NCBI GenBank assembly: GCA_949741925.1
Contig: CATJOY010000056.1
Span: forward strand, 1-64,000
Direction of reading: 5' to 3'
From: an uncultured Desulfovibrionaceae bacterium
Lineage (GTDB): Bacteria > Desulfobacterota > Desulfovibrionia > Desulfovibrionales > Desulfovibrionaceae
Length of the DNA: 64,000 bases
The translations under genes and the position numbers were made by a program. The notes below the pieces were generated by a model that searched no databases, was not told the DNA's origin, and worked only from the letters and a program-made list of their open reading frames with translations. This document shows, one piece after another, positions 8,180 to 17,972 of the stretch (the stretch's first letter is position 1; each line of letters begins with the position of its first letter).

Positions 8180-9031
8180 TTATTCTTCCTGGTGGGGCCC
8201 GGGGCAATCTCCCGTCCGCCCGAGGCCTTGGGCAGAAGACGGTACACGGCACGCGGCCGCTGCGGCGGCAAGACATCCCGCCTCTTCCCGGTCCTTTCCC
8301 GGAGCCAGGCGGTTTATCCGGCGGCAGATGCCCATAAACAGATCCACCTCGTGACGTCTCAGCCCGCTTCTGCGAAAAAAACGCCGCAAAGGCAGCATGA
8401 ACCACTCCGGGTTTTCCTCAGGGAGAAAATCAATGCCGATGAGAGTCGTTTTGAGAACCTCGAACAGGCGTTCCATTTCTTCCAGACTGGCCGGCGGCGA
8501 ATTCTTGCGTCCCCCAAGCTTGCGTCGCGGGTAAACTCCCTGGTCAAGCCCGGCCTTGAAACATTCATACACCATAAGCAGCACAGCCTGAGCCAGGTTA
8601 AGCGACGAGGCATCGGGCATCGTGGGTATAGAAACCAGCCTGGTGCACTGTTCGATCTCGCTGTTCTCCAACCCGGTATCCTCCGGGCCGAAGACAAGGG
8701 CCACCTCCCCGTCGTTAGGCCCGAGGGCCGCGATTTCCGCGGCCGCTCCGGCCGGGGAAACAATGCCGGTACGCCAGCCGCCTGTTCGGGCCGTTGTTCC
8801 GTACGCCAGGCTGAACGGCGCAAGCGCATCGGCCAGATGCTCCACCACCACAATCGAATCTAAAACGGCTTTCGCCTGGGGGGTGGCCAGGGCCTCGGCT
8901 TTTTCCCGCAACCAAAGTTCCGGAGCGACCAGTATCAGCCGGTTTATCCCAAAGTTGGCACACGCCCTGGCGGCCATGCCGATGTTCTCGGGAAAACGCG
9001 GTCGGGTCAGAATAACGGCGGAAACCGGCAT
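8180..9031 (-). CDS. TrmJ-like RNA methyltransferase (TrmH/SPOUT family)
   Basis: The 283-residue protein opens with VILTRPRFPENIGMAARACANFG, the group 1 SPOUT start. It continues with VFGPEDTGLEN (motif 2) and the knot motif IPTMPDASSLNLAQAV (motif 3). These identify a SAM-dependent 2'-O-methyltransferase of the TrmJ/YfiF-like class, acting on tRNA (position 32 in E. coli) or rRNA. The C-terminal 100 residues are family-specific and become alanine/proline-rich at the end. It lies 2 bases downstream of tag in the leftward direction, so the two genes are probably cotranscribed. Confidence 0.85.
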   Translation of the reverse strand: MPVSAVILTRPRFPENIGMAARACANFGINRLILVAPELWLREKAEALATPQAKAVLDSIVVVEHLADALAPFSLAYGTTARTGGWRTGIVSPAGAAAEIAALGPNDGEVALVFGPEDTGLENSEIEQCTRLVSIPTMPDASSLNLAQAVLLMVYECFKAGLDQGVYPRRKLGGRKNSPPASLEEMERLFEVLKTTLIGIDFLPEENPEWFMLPLRRFFRRSGLRRHEVDLFMGICRRINRLAPGKDREEAGCLAAAAAACRVPSSAQGLGRTGDCPGPHQEE

Positions 9032-9033
9032 GG

Positions 9034-9627
9034 CTACAACGTTACTTCAGCGGCACGAGCTGCGAGTTCCTCGTACCGGAAACAGTGTACCAGATGGTCG
9101 TTGACCAGGCCCGTGGCCTGCATATGGGCATACATGACCGTGGGACCAAGAAAGGAAAAGCCACGCCGCTTCAAATCCCTGGCAAGCGTTTCAGCAAGCG
9201 GCGTGACGGCGGGGACATCCTCGCCGCGTCGCCAAGCATTCACAAGAGGCCGGCCCTCCACGAATTGCCAGATATATTTGCAAAAGCTGCCGTATTCCTC
9301 TGCAATCGTTAAAAATGCCCCGGCATTATTGATGGCGGCCTCGATTTTTCTACGGTTGCGGACAATACCCGGATCCTGGAGCAAGCGCTCCACGTCCCTC
9401 GCGGTGAAACGAGCGACCTTGCTCGGGTCAAAGCCTTTAAAGGCTTTGCGGTACCCCTCGCGCTTTGCCAGGATGGTAGACCAGGAAAGCCCGGCCTGGG
9501 CCGACTCCAAGACCAAAAACTCAAACTGGCCGGCGTCGTCCAGACAAGGGAGGCCCCATTCGGTATCATGATAGAGAATTTCGCGCTCGTTCTTCATAGT
9601 CCAAGAGCAGCGCGGCGTATCGGGCAT
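9034..9627 (-). CDS. tag: DNA-3-methyladenine glycosylase I
   Basis: This 197-residue base-excision repair enzyme removes 3-methyladenine from alkylated DNA. The family is clear from CSWTM near the N-terminus, YHDTEWGLP, the LSWSTIL segment, and the C-terminal NDHLVHCFRY. The Zn-binding set of Tag (Cys near position 7, His near 20, and the C-terminal His and Cys) is present. Length equals the E. coli enzyme (187) within a few residues. The TrmJ-like gene follows after 2 bases. Confidence 0.93.
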   Translation of the reverse strand: MPDTPRCSWTMKNEREILYHDTEWGLPCLDDAGQFEFLVLESAQAGLSWSTILAKREGYRKAFKGFDPSKVARFTARDVERLLQDPGIVRNRRKIEAAINNAGAFLTIAEEYGSFCKYIWQFVEGRPLVNAWRRGEDVPAVTPLAETLARDLKRRGFSFLGPTVMYAHMQATGLVNDHLVHCFRYEELAARAAEVTL

Positions 9628-9653
9628 GGCGGCATCCGTATTCGTTTTGTAGC

Positions 9654-10034
9654 CTACCTTCCGGCAATGACGGTGATTTCCACATCAAGGCCGTCATCCA
9701 GGGCATTGACGCCAACAGCGGTTCGGGCAGGCGGATCATTGGGGAAAAACCGGCGGTATACCTCATTGAGTTCAGGCTTCTTGGAAAGATCAGTCATATG
9801 AATGGTCACACTCAGAACCTTATCCAGACTTGAGCCGACATCCTCGAGGGTATTCTTGATGTTGGTTAGGATAACTTCGGTCTGGTGGGCAACGCTGCCG
9901 CCCTCACATTCCCCGGTTTTTACGTTTTCGCTCATCTGGCCCGCAAGAAACAACAGATCGCCGTACCGTATAACAGAAGACCAGGGACCGGGCTGCGGCG
10001 CTTTTTCAGTAAAGAGAGCTTCTTTTTGGGGCAT
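9654..10034 (-). CDS. RidA family protein (reactive enamine/imine deaminase type)
   Basis: This 126-residue YjgF/YER057c/UK114 protein shows the family core: GDLLFLAGQMSEN, a TNIKNTLEDVGSSLDKV helix, VTIHMTDL and PPARTAVGVNAL with the conserved arginine. RidA proteins hydrolyse reactive 2-aminoacrylate-type enamines. This copy differs clearly from the second RidA at 31188 and may belong to another subgroup. ATG 10034 is used because AAGGAAAAG precedes it and the family starts there; the frame is open 43 codons further up. It stands between tag and the divergent dehydrogenase at 10180. Confidence 0.85.
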   Translation of the reverse strand: MPQKEALFTEKAPQPGPWSSVIRYGDLLFLAGQMSENVKTGECEGGSVAHQTEVILTNIKNTLEDVGSSLDKVLSVTIHMTDLSKKPELNEVYRRFFPNDPPARTAVGVNALDDGLDVEITVIAGR

Positions 10035-10179
10035 GGTCTTTTCCTTAAACTTACAGTAATATTCCGGCGCAGAGGAGGCAACAGCCTTCAGCCGCACCGT
10101 GCGGGATACTTCTACATAATGTTTTTTAATACAATGAGCCGGGGATAAGGTCAAGGAATGCAACCGGAAGGAGCTTTAC

Positions 10180-11154
10180 ATGCGCATCGTGGTATTGGAT
10201 GGATACACCTTGAACCCATCGGGAGACAATCCCTGGGACGCAGTGGCCGCCCTGGGCGACTTTACCTTGTACGACCGCACCAACCCGGCTGATGTTGTAG
10301 CGCGCGCCAAGGATGCAGATATCCTGATCTCCAACAAAGTCGTTCTGGATGCAAAAACAGTATCGCAACTCCCGAAGCTCAAGTTCATTTCAGTGCTCGC
10401 GACCGGCTATGACGTAATCGATCTTGCCACAACCGGCGCGCGCGGGGTGCCGGTTTCAAATGTTGTGGCCTATGGCGTGGATTCCGTTGCCCAACACGTT
10501 ATTGCTTTACTGATGGAGCTTTGCCGCGGCACAGGACGGCATGACGCCAGTGTCAAGCACGGCGACTGGGGCAAGGCCCGAGATTGGTGCTATTCGCTCA
10601 CCCCCCAACGCCAGCTGACCGGTATGGTCATGGGCATCGTGGGCTTTGGCAATAACGGCCGCAAGGTTGGTGAGTTGGCCCACGCCTTTGGCATGGAGGT
10701 CATTTCCTTCACGAAGCGGCCAACTAATCCTCCGGCCTACAAGCCCTTCCGTTTTGTGGATCTCGATACCCTCTTTCGGGAGTCTGAAGTCATCTCCCTG
10801 CATTGCCCGCTGACTGACCAGACCAGGCACCTGGTCAATGCCGAACGCATTGCCTCTATGCGCGATAAAGCATTCATCATTAATACCGCTCGCGGTCCCT
10901 TGCTCAATGAGGAGGATGTCGCGGCAGCCCTGCATTCCGGCAAACTCGGCGGTCTTGGCGCGGATGTGCTGACCATGGAGCCGCCTAGCCCGGATACCCC
11001 CCTGCTGACAGCGCCCAACACGGTCATCACCCCACACATCGCCTGGGCAACCTTGCATGCACGGCGTACCATTATGGCGATGACGGCTGAAAATATTCAG
11101 GCCTTCCTCGCGGGCAGGCCGCGCAATGTCGTCAACAGCGCCTTTCTCAAATAG
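10180..11154 (+). CDS. D-isomer 2-hydroxyacid dehydrogenase (glycerate/hydroxypyruvate type)
   Basis: The 324-residue NAD(P)-dependent oxidoreductase has the nucleotide-binding motif GIVGFGNNGRKV (about 150-161). Catalytic Arg lies in NTARGPLL, Glu in the ADVLTMEPP segment and His in TPHIAWA. The N-terminal VLDGYTLNPSGDNPW matches HprA-like glycerate dehydrogenases, so reduction of hydroxypyruvate or glyoxylate is likely. Substrate is an inference from similarity. GGAAGGAG lies 6-10 bases before the ATG. The motif has Asn where most relatives have Ile after GFGN, a conservative oddity. Confidence 0.88.
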   Translation: MRIVVLDGYTLNPSGDNPWDAVAALGDFTLYDRTNPADVVARAKDADILISNKVVLDAKTVSQLPKLKFISVLATGYDVIDLATTGARGVPVSNVVAYGVDSVAQHVIALLMELCRGTGRHDASVKHGDWGKARDWCYSLTPQRQLTGMVMGIVGFGNNGRKVGELAHAFGMEVISFTKRPTNPPAYKPFRFVDLDTLFRESEVISLHCPLTDQTRHLVNAERIASMRDKAFIINTARGPLLNEEDVAAALHSGKLGGLGADVLTMEPPSPDTPLLTAPNTVITPHIAWATLHARRTIMAMTAENIQAFLAGRPRNVVNSAFLK

Positions 11155-11589
11155 CCTGAGGCCGGGAGCCCGCCAAGGCCGCTGCGCCGCGGGGGCGGGA
11201 ACCCTCTTACGGGCGGCCTGCCCCGGCAACGGAGGACGTTCCTGACGCCCGACGGCCTGCGAAAGTACATCGTTTGCCCCTCCCCTGACTTTCATGGGGG
11301 GGCTCTTCAGGCAGATCAATCGGGCCTCTCTTCCGTTTCTCCCTCCTCCATGGATGTTCTCAAGAATTTCTTGTATTCCCAAAGTGAATTCCGTACTATT
11401 CATTTTACGGGCGCCCGGCAGCCGATGGGCTTTCATTGCTTGTCAGGCTCCGGAATGCGCCGGGATATTCACCGGCCTGCAGGTAGCAATGATCTTTTCG
11501 CCCATTCCCGGCGTGTTGGCCCCTTTTACGCCTATTTTGAAGGGGTCAACGCATATTCGTGCATATGGGCCTGACACCGGAGCAGCCTC
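11155..11589. other. Gene-free gap
   Basis: The first 70 bases after the dehydrogenase are very GC-rich with short self-complementary runs but no clean terminator. The rest shows no supportable gene; short frames here have no ribosome site or family resemblance. Promoter elements for the NUDIX gene were not identifiable. Confidence 0.5.
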
Positions 11590-12036
11590 ATGAACGAGCA
11601 GCAAATAGCTATACCCGGCGGAAGAAGATCTCCCGCCCCGACAGTGGATATGTTGATATACGATCCGGGTAAAGGCCTGGTGCTGGTCAGGCGGCGTAAC
11701 CCGCCGCCGGGCTGGGCTCTTCCCGGCGGCTTTGTGGACTACGGGGAAACCGTGGAAAACGCCGCGCTGCGCGAAACCCTTGAGGAGACCAATCTCCGCG
11801 TCCGGCTTGACGCTCTGTTCGGCGTTTACTCCGATCCGGCCAGAGATGCGCGCCACCATACCATCAGCACGGTTTTCATCTGTACGGCTCTGAATCCTGA
11901 CGCCGTAACCGGTGGCGATGATGCGGCCGAAGCCCGTTTTTTTCCGCTGGATGATCTCCCCCAGCCTATCGCCTTTGACCATGAAAGGATAATCATGGAT
12001 TTCAAGGCCCGGCTTGCGGCAGAACAGCAGCGCTGA
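11590..12036 (+). CDS. NUDIX hydrolase
   Basis: The 148-residue protein contains the NUDIX box as GGFVDYGETVENAAL followed by RETLEET. This provides the Mg-binding glutamates for cleaving a nucleoside diphosphate linked to another moiety. The preceding RRRNPPPGWALPGG segment is typical of the ADP-ribose pyrophosphatase/MutT-like branch. Substrate cannot be told. It is a single gene 193 bases upstream of glgA on the same strand; ADP-sugar turnover would fit that neighbourhood, but this is only suggestive. Confidence 0.85.
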   Translation: MNEQQIAIPGGRRSPAPTVDMLIYDPGKGLVLVRRRNPPPGWALPGGFVDYGETVENAALRETLEETNLRVRLDALFGVYSDPARDARHHTISTVFICTALNPDAVTGGDDAAEARFFPLDDLPQPIAFDHERIIMDFKARLAAEQQR

Positions 12037-12119
12037 GAATTTTTCCGGCGCTGGCGCGCCGGTGGTGTACTCTGCCGGGGAACGGCTGCCCTGCGGCATT
12101 CCCCGTCGCACGCTCCGGT

Positions 12120-12159
12120 AACGGTATTTTCGGCAACAAATATTCCGAACCATACCGTT
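12120..12159 (+). promoter_or_regulatory. Inverted repeat upstream of glgA
   Basis: AACGGTAT (12120-12127) pairs perfectly with ATACCGTT (12152-12159) across 24 bases, ending about 70 bases before the glgA start. It may be an operator or leader hairpin. No promoter boxes are clear enough to decide. Confidence 0.3.
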
Positions 12160-12229
12160 TGGACGCGAGCGGTCGGACTCAGACAAGGATATCCCGTTTT
12201 TTTCTGAACCGGAACGGCAGGAGGCTTTC

Positions 12230-13684
12230 ATGTCCGGTACCGTGTATTTTGCTACGTCGGAAATGTATCCTTTTTCCAAGAGCGGCGGCCTGGGCGACGT
12301 CATGGGCGCTCTGCCCCCGGCCTTGGCGAAAATGGGCATTCCCACGGCTGTGCTCACCCCGTTTTATGGGCGCCTGCGCACGGGGGAAGCCCAAATTCGG
12401 TTGGCCATGGAAAACCTCCATGTAGGCTATCCATGGGATCCCACCACCGTGGATGTCTTCGCCACCGAATACAAAGGCGTAACCGTTTATTTTTTGCACC
12501 GGGGCGAATATTTTGACCGCCGTCAGTATTATAATGAATACAAGGGCGATTATTTCGACAACGCTGAGCGATTTATTTTCTTTACCAGAGCTTGCTTTGC
12601 CTTTATCCGGGCTCAGGATGAACCGCCGGGCATCGTCCACGCCCACGACTGGCAGACAGCCCTCCTTCCGGCGTATATTCACTTTGCCCGGCCGAAAGAC
12701 GCGTTTTGGAGGCGGACCCGCACAGTGACCACAATCCATAATATCGCCTTTCAGGGGCGCTTCTCTTCCCGGCTTTTCAGAGGCTCAGGGCTCCCCTGGG
12801 AGGCCTGGAGCATGGATGGTTCAGAGTTCTACGGCGATTTCAACTTTTTGAAATCCGGCATTGCCTATTCCGATGGCATCAGCACAGTCAGCCCCAGCTA
12901 TGCTCGAGAAATTTTGACCGAACGTTTCGGCTACGGCCTGGATGGCATCCTGCGGACCCGCGAACAACATCTGGCAGGCATCCTCAACGGCGCGGATTAC
13001 GGTATTTGGGATCCCCGCGAAGATCGCTTCCTGCCCGCCCGCTATTCTCGGCAAGATGCCACTGGCAAAGCGGACTGCAAACTCTCGCTGATCAAGAGCC
13101 TGGGGCTTTCCACCCATCTGCTGGACCGCCCGCTCCTCGGCTTTATCGGCCGTTTGCGGGATCAGAAAGGCATTGATTTGGTCATGGACATCATTCCCGA
13201 ACTCATGGAACGGGATATCGGCCTGGTAGTACTCGGAGAGGGCGATCTCGGCTATGAACGTACTCTGGTGGAAATGAGCGAGGCCTACAAGGGAAAAATG
13301 CATGCCGTTGTGGCCTATACCGAAGAATTCGCCCACCGCATCCAGGCGGCCTCGGATTGCTTCCTGATGCCTTCACGTTACGAACCCTGCGGCCTGACCC
13401 AGATGTACGCGCTGCGCTATGGTTCGCTCCCCATTGCCACGGCGGTGGGTGGGTTGCGCGATACCATTGTGCCGCACCCGCACCCCAAATCCACCGGATT
13501 CATTTTCCAAGAAATAGATTCTCGCGCCCTCTTGCGAACCATTCTTGAGGCGACGGCGCTCTGGGAAAGCAATCCTGAGATCTGGCAAGATATGGTGCAC
13601 CGGGCTATGAGCCAGGCCTTTACCTGGGAAAAATCCAGCAAACAATATTTGGAGCTTTACCGGCAACTTGGCTATGACGCCTAA
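12230..13684 (+). CDS. glgA: Glycogen synthase (ADP-glucose type)
   Basis: This 484-residue GT5-family glycosyltransferase transfers glucose from ADP-glucose to growing alpha-1,4-glucan. Key motifs are the N-terminal KSGGLGDV (ADP-glucose binding), [31 protein letters not shown] and the C-terminal [17 protein letters not shown] with the catalytic Glu. Length is standard. A GGCAGGAGGC ribosome site precedes the ATG. glgB follows after 27 bases, so the pair is an operon. No ADP-glucose pyrophosphorylase (glgC) lies in this window. Confidence 0.95.
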   Translation: MSGTVYFATSEMYPFSKSGGLGDVMGALPPALAKMGIPTAVLTPFYGRLRTGEAQIRLAMENLHVGYPWDPTTVDVFATEYKGVTVYFLHRGEYFDRRQYYNEYKGDYFDNAERFIFFTRACFAFIRAQDEPPGIVHAHDWQTALLPAYIHFARPKDAFWRRTRTVTTIHNIAFQGRFSSRLFRGSGLPWEAWSMDGSEFYGDFNFLKSGIAYSDGISTVSPSYAREILTERFGYGLDGILRTREQHLAGILNGADYGIWDPREDRFLPARYSRQDATGKADCKLSLIKSLGLSTHLLDRPLLGFIGRLRDQKGIDLVMDIIPELMERDIGLVVLGEGDLGYERTLVEMSEAYKGKMHAVVAYTEEFAHRIQAASDCFLMPSRYEPCGLTQMYALRYGSLPIATAVGGLRDTIVPHPHPKSTGFIFQEIDSRALLRTILEATALWESNPEIWQDMVHRAMSQAFTWEKSSKQYLELYRQLGYDA

Positions 13685-13711
13685 CCAACCGGACTCGCAG
13701 GAGTTTTACTG

Positions 13712-15622
13712 ATGACAACAACCGCCTCCGACCGCACCAAGCCTGTTTTCCTCGAGCCCTTTGATCTCTATCTCTTCGGCCAGGGAGAGCATTGGGATCT
13801 TTACCGACTCCTCGGCGCGCATCCGGCAACCATGGATGGCGAGGAAGGCTACCGCTTCGCTGTCTGGGCGCCCAATGCCCGGGAAGTCTGCCTGGCCACC
13901 GAAAGCAACGCATGGCGTTGGGGAGAGCTCCCGTTATACCCGGTGGGCAGCTCCGGAGTTTGGGCAGCCTTTGTGCCGGGCATCCGCAAGGGCAACCTGT
14001 ACAAGTTTGGAATCCGGGGAGTGGATGGAGTTATCACCTATAAAACCGATCCCATGGCTTTTTTTGCGGAACTCCGTCCCGGCAACGCCTCTATAGCCTG
14101 GGATCTCGATACCTACACCTGGAACGACCGCGCCTGGATGGATCGCCGGGCCGCATCCGGCCCCCCTCTTGATGAAGCCATGAGCATTTATGAAATCCAT
14201 GTCGGCTCCTGGCGGCGTCGGCAGGGGGGGGGGCACCCCTTTCTTTCCTGGAACGAACTGGGCGATGCCCTGATTCCCTATGTCCAGGATATGGGCTTTA
14301 CCCATATTGAACTCCTTCCCCCGGCCGAGCACCCCCTGGATCTTTCCTGGGGCTACCAGACAGGGCACTATTACGCTCCATCATCACGCTTCGGCACGCC
14401 CGAAGATTTCAAAACCTTTATCGATCGTTGTCATCGGGAAGGGATAGGCGTCATTCTGGACTGGGTTCCGGCACACTTCCCCAAAGATGCCTGGGGCCTT
14501 GGGCGCTTCGACGGCACTGCCCTCTATGAGCACAGCGACCCCCGCTTGGGCGAACACCCCGACTGGGGCACCTATATCTTTAACTACGGACGCCACGAAG
14601 TACGCAACTTCCTTCTAGCCAATGCGCTCTACTGGCTCAAGGAATTCCACATTGACGGCATCCGCATTGATGCAGTGGCCTCCATGCTCTATTTGGATTA
14701 CTCCCGAAAGCCCGGGCAATGGCGGCCTAATGCCTATGGAGGCAAGGAGAATCTTGAGGCTATCGCCTTCTTGCGCGAGCTCAACACTGTTATCCACGGC
14801 CATTTTCCCGGCGCCATGACAATTGCCGAAGAATCAACCTCCTGGCCGGGGGTATCCCGCCCCGTCTATACCGGCGGACTCGGCTTTACCTTCAAATGGA
14901 ACATGGGCTGGATGCACGATACCCTCGGGTATATGCAGGAAGACCCCATTTACCGTTCCTACCACCACAACGCGCTGACCTTTTCCTTGCTCTACGCCTT
15001 TTCTGAAAACTTCGTCCTGCCGCTCTCACACGACGAGGTCGTACATGGCAAAAAAGCGCTCATTGCCAAAATGCCGGGGGATTCGTGGCAGCAGCAGGCC
15101 AATTTACGCCTGCTCTTCTCCTATATGTGGGCCCATCCAGGGAAAAAGCTCCTTTTCATGGGCTCAGAGTTCGGCCAGTGGAATGAATGGAACCAGGATA
15201 AAGAATTGGATTGGATGCTGCTACAATTCCCGCCCCACGACGGCTTGAGAGCGGCGCTCCGCGATCTGAACCATCTCTTGCGCTCAGAACCGGCTATGTA
15301 CCGCCAGGACCGGGATTGGCAAGGCTTTGAATGGATGGATTTTTCAGACTATAGGTCGTCTATTTATTCCTTTGTACGGCAAGCTGAAGGCGCGCGCCCC
15401 CTGCTTTGGGTCTTCAACTTCACTCCGGTGCCCCGGCTGGGCTACCATGTGCGTTGCCCCTTCGGCGGCGGCTGGAAGGAAATTTTTAATTCAGACAGTG
15501 CATATTACGGCGGCTCTAACGTGGGTAACTGGGGAAGAAGAGAAACGGAAAACCGCGGCGGCATGCCAAGCCTCTCCCTCTCTCTCCCTCCCTTGGGAGC
15601 GCTGGCGCTGGTTCCGGACTAG
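13712..15622 (+). CDS. glgB: 1,4-alpha-glucan branching enzyme
   Basis: The 636-residue GH13 enzyme makes alpha-1,6 branches in glycogen. An N-terminal CBM48-like module (about 25-125) precedes the catalytic barrel. Barrel signatures include DWVPAHFPKD, IRIDAVASMLY with the nucleophile Asp, TIAEESTSWPG with the acid/base Glu, and LPLSHDEVVHGKK with the third catalytic Asp. It is slightly shorter than E. coli GlgB (728) because it lacks the extra N1 module, as in many bacteria. It is cotranscribed with glgA and ends against the convergent PilZ gene across a short GC hairpin. Confidence 0.95.
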   Translation: MTTTASDRTKPVFLEPFDLYLFGQGEHWDLYRLLGAHPATMDGEEGYRFAVWAPNAREVCLATESNAWRWGELPLYPVGSSGVWAAFVPGIRKGNLYKFGIRGVDGVITYKTDPMAFFAELRPGNASIAWDLDTYTWNDRAWMDRRAASGPPLDEAMSIYEIHVGSWRRRQGGGHPFLSWNELGDALIPYVQDMGFTHIELLPPAEHPLDLSWGYQTGHYYAPSSRFGTPEDFKTFIDRCHREGIGVILDWVPAHFPKDAWGLGRFDGTALYEHSDPRLGEHPDWGTYIFNYGRHEVRNFLLANALYWLKEFHIDGIRIDAVASMLYLDYSRKPGQWRPNAYGGKENLEAIAFLRELNTVIHGHFPGAMTIAEESTSWPGVSRPVYTGGLGFTFKWNMGWMHDTLGYMQEDPIYRSYHHNALTFSLLYAFSENFVLPLSHDEVVHGKKALIAKMPGDSWQQQANLRLLFSYMWAHPGKKLLFMGSEFGQWNEWNQDKELDWMLLQFPPHDGLRAALRDLNHLLRSEPAMYRQDRDWQGFEWMDFSDYRSSIYSFVRQAEGARPLLWVFNFTPVPRLGYHVRCPFGGGWKEIFNSDSAYYGGSNVGNWGRRETENRGGMPSLSLSLPPLGALALVPD

Positions 15623-15628
15623 GTTGAG

Positions 15629-15647
15629 GCGGGGGCCCCGCCCCCGC
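15629..15647. terminator. GC hairpin between convergent glgB and PilZ genes
   Basis: GCGGGGGC (15629-15636) pairs with GCCCCCGC (15640-15647) around CCC. It fills the 25-base gap between the two stop codons. There is no U tract on either strand. Confidence 0.45.
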
Positions 15648-16727
15648 TCACTCGTTCAGCGAATCATTGTCCTTAGGACCGCGGAAAAGCTCTAGATGGC
15701 GGCGCATGATCCAATTGCCAAGAGGTTCAATCTCGCCGTTTCCTGAAAGGCGCAGCCATTCGATCTGACTACCCTTGGTTTTTTCCTTGGGACGAGCCCA
15801 GGCCAGAAACTGAAGACCGAGATTCATACCCCTGGTTTCAAAATCCAGAATGGGCACCTTAACGCGGGAGATCATCCAAAAACGCAGCCGGGCGGATTGA
15901 TCCGGATCCCAAAGATCCACCATAACCATGATCCGGTCGTTGATACGGATGTGCTCGATCTCCGTTGCCAAATGCTCGCGCGGAATATGCAGCTTGATGC
16001 CCCCGGCGGAAATATCCGTTACCAGAAACTGGCGGCTGATATTGGGATAATACACCAACGAAGGCTTGGGCCAACGCTGCAGATCCTCCTGAGCATCGTC
16101 TCCGGGCATATCGTCCCCACGCCAAAAGGCCGCGCCTAGCAGGTACTCTTCCGGAGGCGCAATGCGGAGATAGGAACGCTTTTGCCGGGATTCGATTTTC
16201 GCCGGGATATGTACACGGATGTGGCACAAACCGCCGTCAGAGCTAATATCCTTTACCGTTGAGGAAAAAGTATGGTAGAGATGCTGCCCCTGGTTATTAA
16301 CCTGGAAATAGCAGGTAACGGGCTTCTCCGCCCAGCGATTGGAAAGCTGCTGCAGGCCGGAAATTTCCAGAATGAGAAACGGCCCCTCGATACGCAGCCC
16401 CGTGCAGCGCAGCGAGGGCAACCGCCCGCCCTGATCAGGAGCAAATTGGAGTTCAAATTTAGAGCGCTGATCCAGGGCAAGACGCAACAGTTCGCGGATT
16501 TTCTTAGAATCCAAAACCCAATCTTCGGGAACGTAAACCCGTCGTTTATTGCGGATGGCAAGGATAATAATACAAATTAGGAGAACGGCAATAACCGCAA
16601 TAAGCCCCAAGATAATATCCATGGGAGCCTCATTCAAAGCTCTGTTAAGAAAAGAGTCCTTTATTTCCCCAAGGTAAGAGGCCTGAAAGCTCAACTCTTC
16701 CAGACCTGAAAACCATAAAAATCCCAT
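15648..16727 (-). CDS. Membrane-anchored PilZ-domain protein (c-di-GMP receptor candidate)
   Basis: The 359-residue protein has one transmembrane helix (about 38-58, IAVIAVLLICIIILAI), an YcgR-N-like flavour in the middle, and a PilZ domain. The c-di-GMP contacts are RSYLR (RxxxR) near residue 190 and DISAGG (D/NxSxxG) near residue 245. Such proteins usually tune flagellar or surface behaviour in response to c-di-GMP. A flagellar-type cluster and an HD-GYP phosphodiesterase gene elsewhere in the window fit this. ATG 16727 is chosen because TCAGGAGGAGCG immediately precedes it; a TTG five codons up is less likely. Confidence 0.82.
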   Translation of the reverse strand: MGFLWFSGLEELSFQASYLGEIKDSFLNRALNEAPMDIILGLIAVIAVLLICIIILAIRNKRRVYVPEDWVLDSKKIRELLRLALDQRSKFELQFAPDQGGRLPSLRCTGLRIEGPFLILEISGLQQLSNRWAEKPVTCYFQVNNQGQHLYHTFSSTVKDISSDGGLCHIRVHIPAKIESRQKRSYLRIAPPEEYLLGAAFWRGDDMPGDDAQEDLQRWPKPSLVYYPNISRQFLVTDISAGGIKLHIPREHLATEIEHIRINDRIMVMVDLWDPDQSARLRFWMISRVKVPILDFETRGMNLGLQFLAWARPKEKTKGSQIEWLRLSGNGEIEPLGNWIMRRHLELFRGPKDNDSLNE

Positions 16728-16958
16728 CGCTCCTCCTGACAATAAGTAGCCGCGGGCAAACCGGATCTAGCGCGCAACCGTAATGGAGCAGATTTTTTAT
16801 TACTACCATTAATCTGTAGGTATCGCAAGAGGATGAGGCAAACATTCCTTACCTGCCTTCCTCAGCCCCTCATCCCTTGGGCGGCGCGCAGCAAGTATAA
16901 AAAACTAAAGACGCTTCATAGTATATATTTTTGTAATATTTTCTACAGAGAATTCTCC

Positions 16959-17972
16959 TTAGAGAAGGTTGGACGGCCTTATCCGGCTGATGTCTTGCTG
17001 CCGGGTGGCAAGAGGTAGAGCTCCGTCGCCTCCTTGGCCGGATCGAACCAAAAAAGCACTCACAGTTTCAGCGGCAGCCACCAGCGAAGCCTGCCCCAGA
17101 TGAGCATAGCGCATGGTTGTTCTGGGGTCGCTGTGTCCAAGCAACTTTTGTACCTCATACAGTGAGTGCCCGGCATTCACCAAAAGGCTGGCAAAGGTAT
17201 GCCGCAGGTCGTGAACGCGCACATCGGTAAGGCCGAGCCCTCCCCGCAATCGGTTCCAGAAGATATAAATATCAGAGAGCGCTTTCCCCTGCGCATGGCC
17301 GGGAAAAAGCCATGGGCACCCGGGGCTGCGGGGAATAGCGCGAATGATCTGCACGGCCTCATCGGAGAGCGGAATATGACGCGGCTTGCCGGATTTGGAA
17401 AGGGGCACAGTGAGCAGACGCTGATCCAACCGCACGTTTTCCCATCGGGCCTTGAGTATTTCGCTCTTCCGCGCGCCAGTCAGAAGAAGCAGACGGATGG
17501 CGAGAGCCTCCGGGCGATCGCTTTTGAGCAATTCCTGCATGAGCCGTTGCGCTTCGTCTTGCGTAAGATAGCGTTCCCGCCGGGTATAAATTTTAAAAGG
17601 AGAGATGCCCGTGCATGGCGATTGCCCGGCGGGCAGCAGGCCATGCAGATTTGCCAGGGAGCAAATGCTCTTCAACACCGCAAAAATGCGGTTACACGTG
17701 GCCGGTGCCAAGCCGCGGGCGGCAAGCTGATGCAGCCAGTCTTCCACATCACTGCGGCGTATACCGGCAACCCCCCAATCTCCAAAGGCCGGGGAGAGAT
17801 ATTGTCTGGCAATGCGTTCATCGACACGCCAACTGCGCTTGCGGAGCCGGATGTGCGGCAAATAGACGGACGACACGAAGATATCAAGGGTGAATACATT
17901 GTTCCCCGCGGTTTTGCTCTGTTCTTCAGACAGCGAACCATTGATTAAGGACCAAAACGGATGACGGGCCAT
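16959..17972 (-). CDS. Orphan tyrosine recombinase (phage-type integrase)
   Basis: This 337-residue site-specific recombinase has an N-terminal SAM-like core-binding domain (about 30-125) and an intact catalytic domain. The catalytic set is all visible: R168 in TGARKSE, a lysine in SKSGKPRHIPL, H254 and R257 in HDLRHTF, H280 in LLGHSDP and nucleophile Y289 in MRYAHL. ATG 17972 follows AGGAG at about 8 bases; the frame is open 28 codons further up. No phage, plasmid or transposon genes, and no tRNA, are near it. It could be the remnant of an integrated element or a domesticated recombinase. Confidence 0.88.
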   Translation of the reverse strand: MARHPFWSLINGSLSEEQSKTAGNNVFTLDIFVSSVYLPHIRLRKRSWRVDERIARQYLSPAFGDWGVAGIRRSDVEDWLHQLAARGLAPATCNRIFAVLKSICSLANLHGLLPAGQSPCTGISPFKIYTRRERYLTQDEAQRLMQELLKSDRPEALAIRLLLLTGARKSEILKARWENVRLDQRLLTVPLSKSGKPRHIPLSDEAVQIIRAIPRSPGCPWLFPGHAQGKALSDIYIFWNRLRGGLGLTDVRVHDLRHTFASLLVNAGHSLYEVQKLLGHSDPRTTMRYAHLGQASLVAAAETVSAFLVRSGQGGDGALPLATRQQDISRIRPSNLL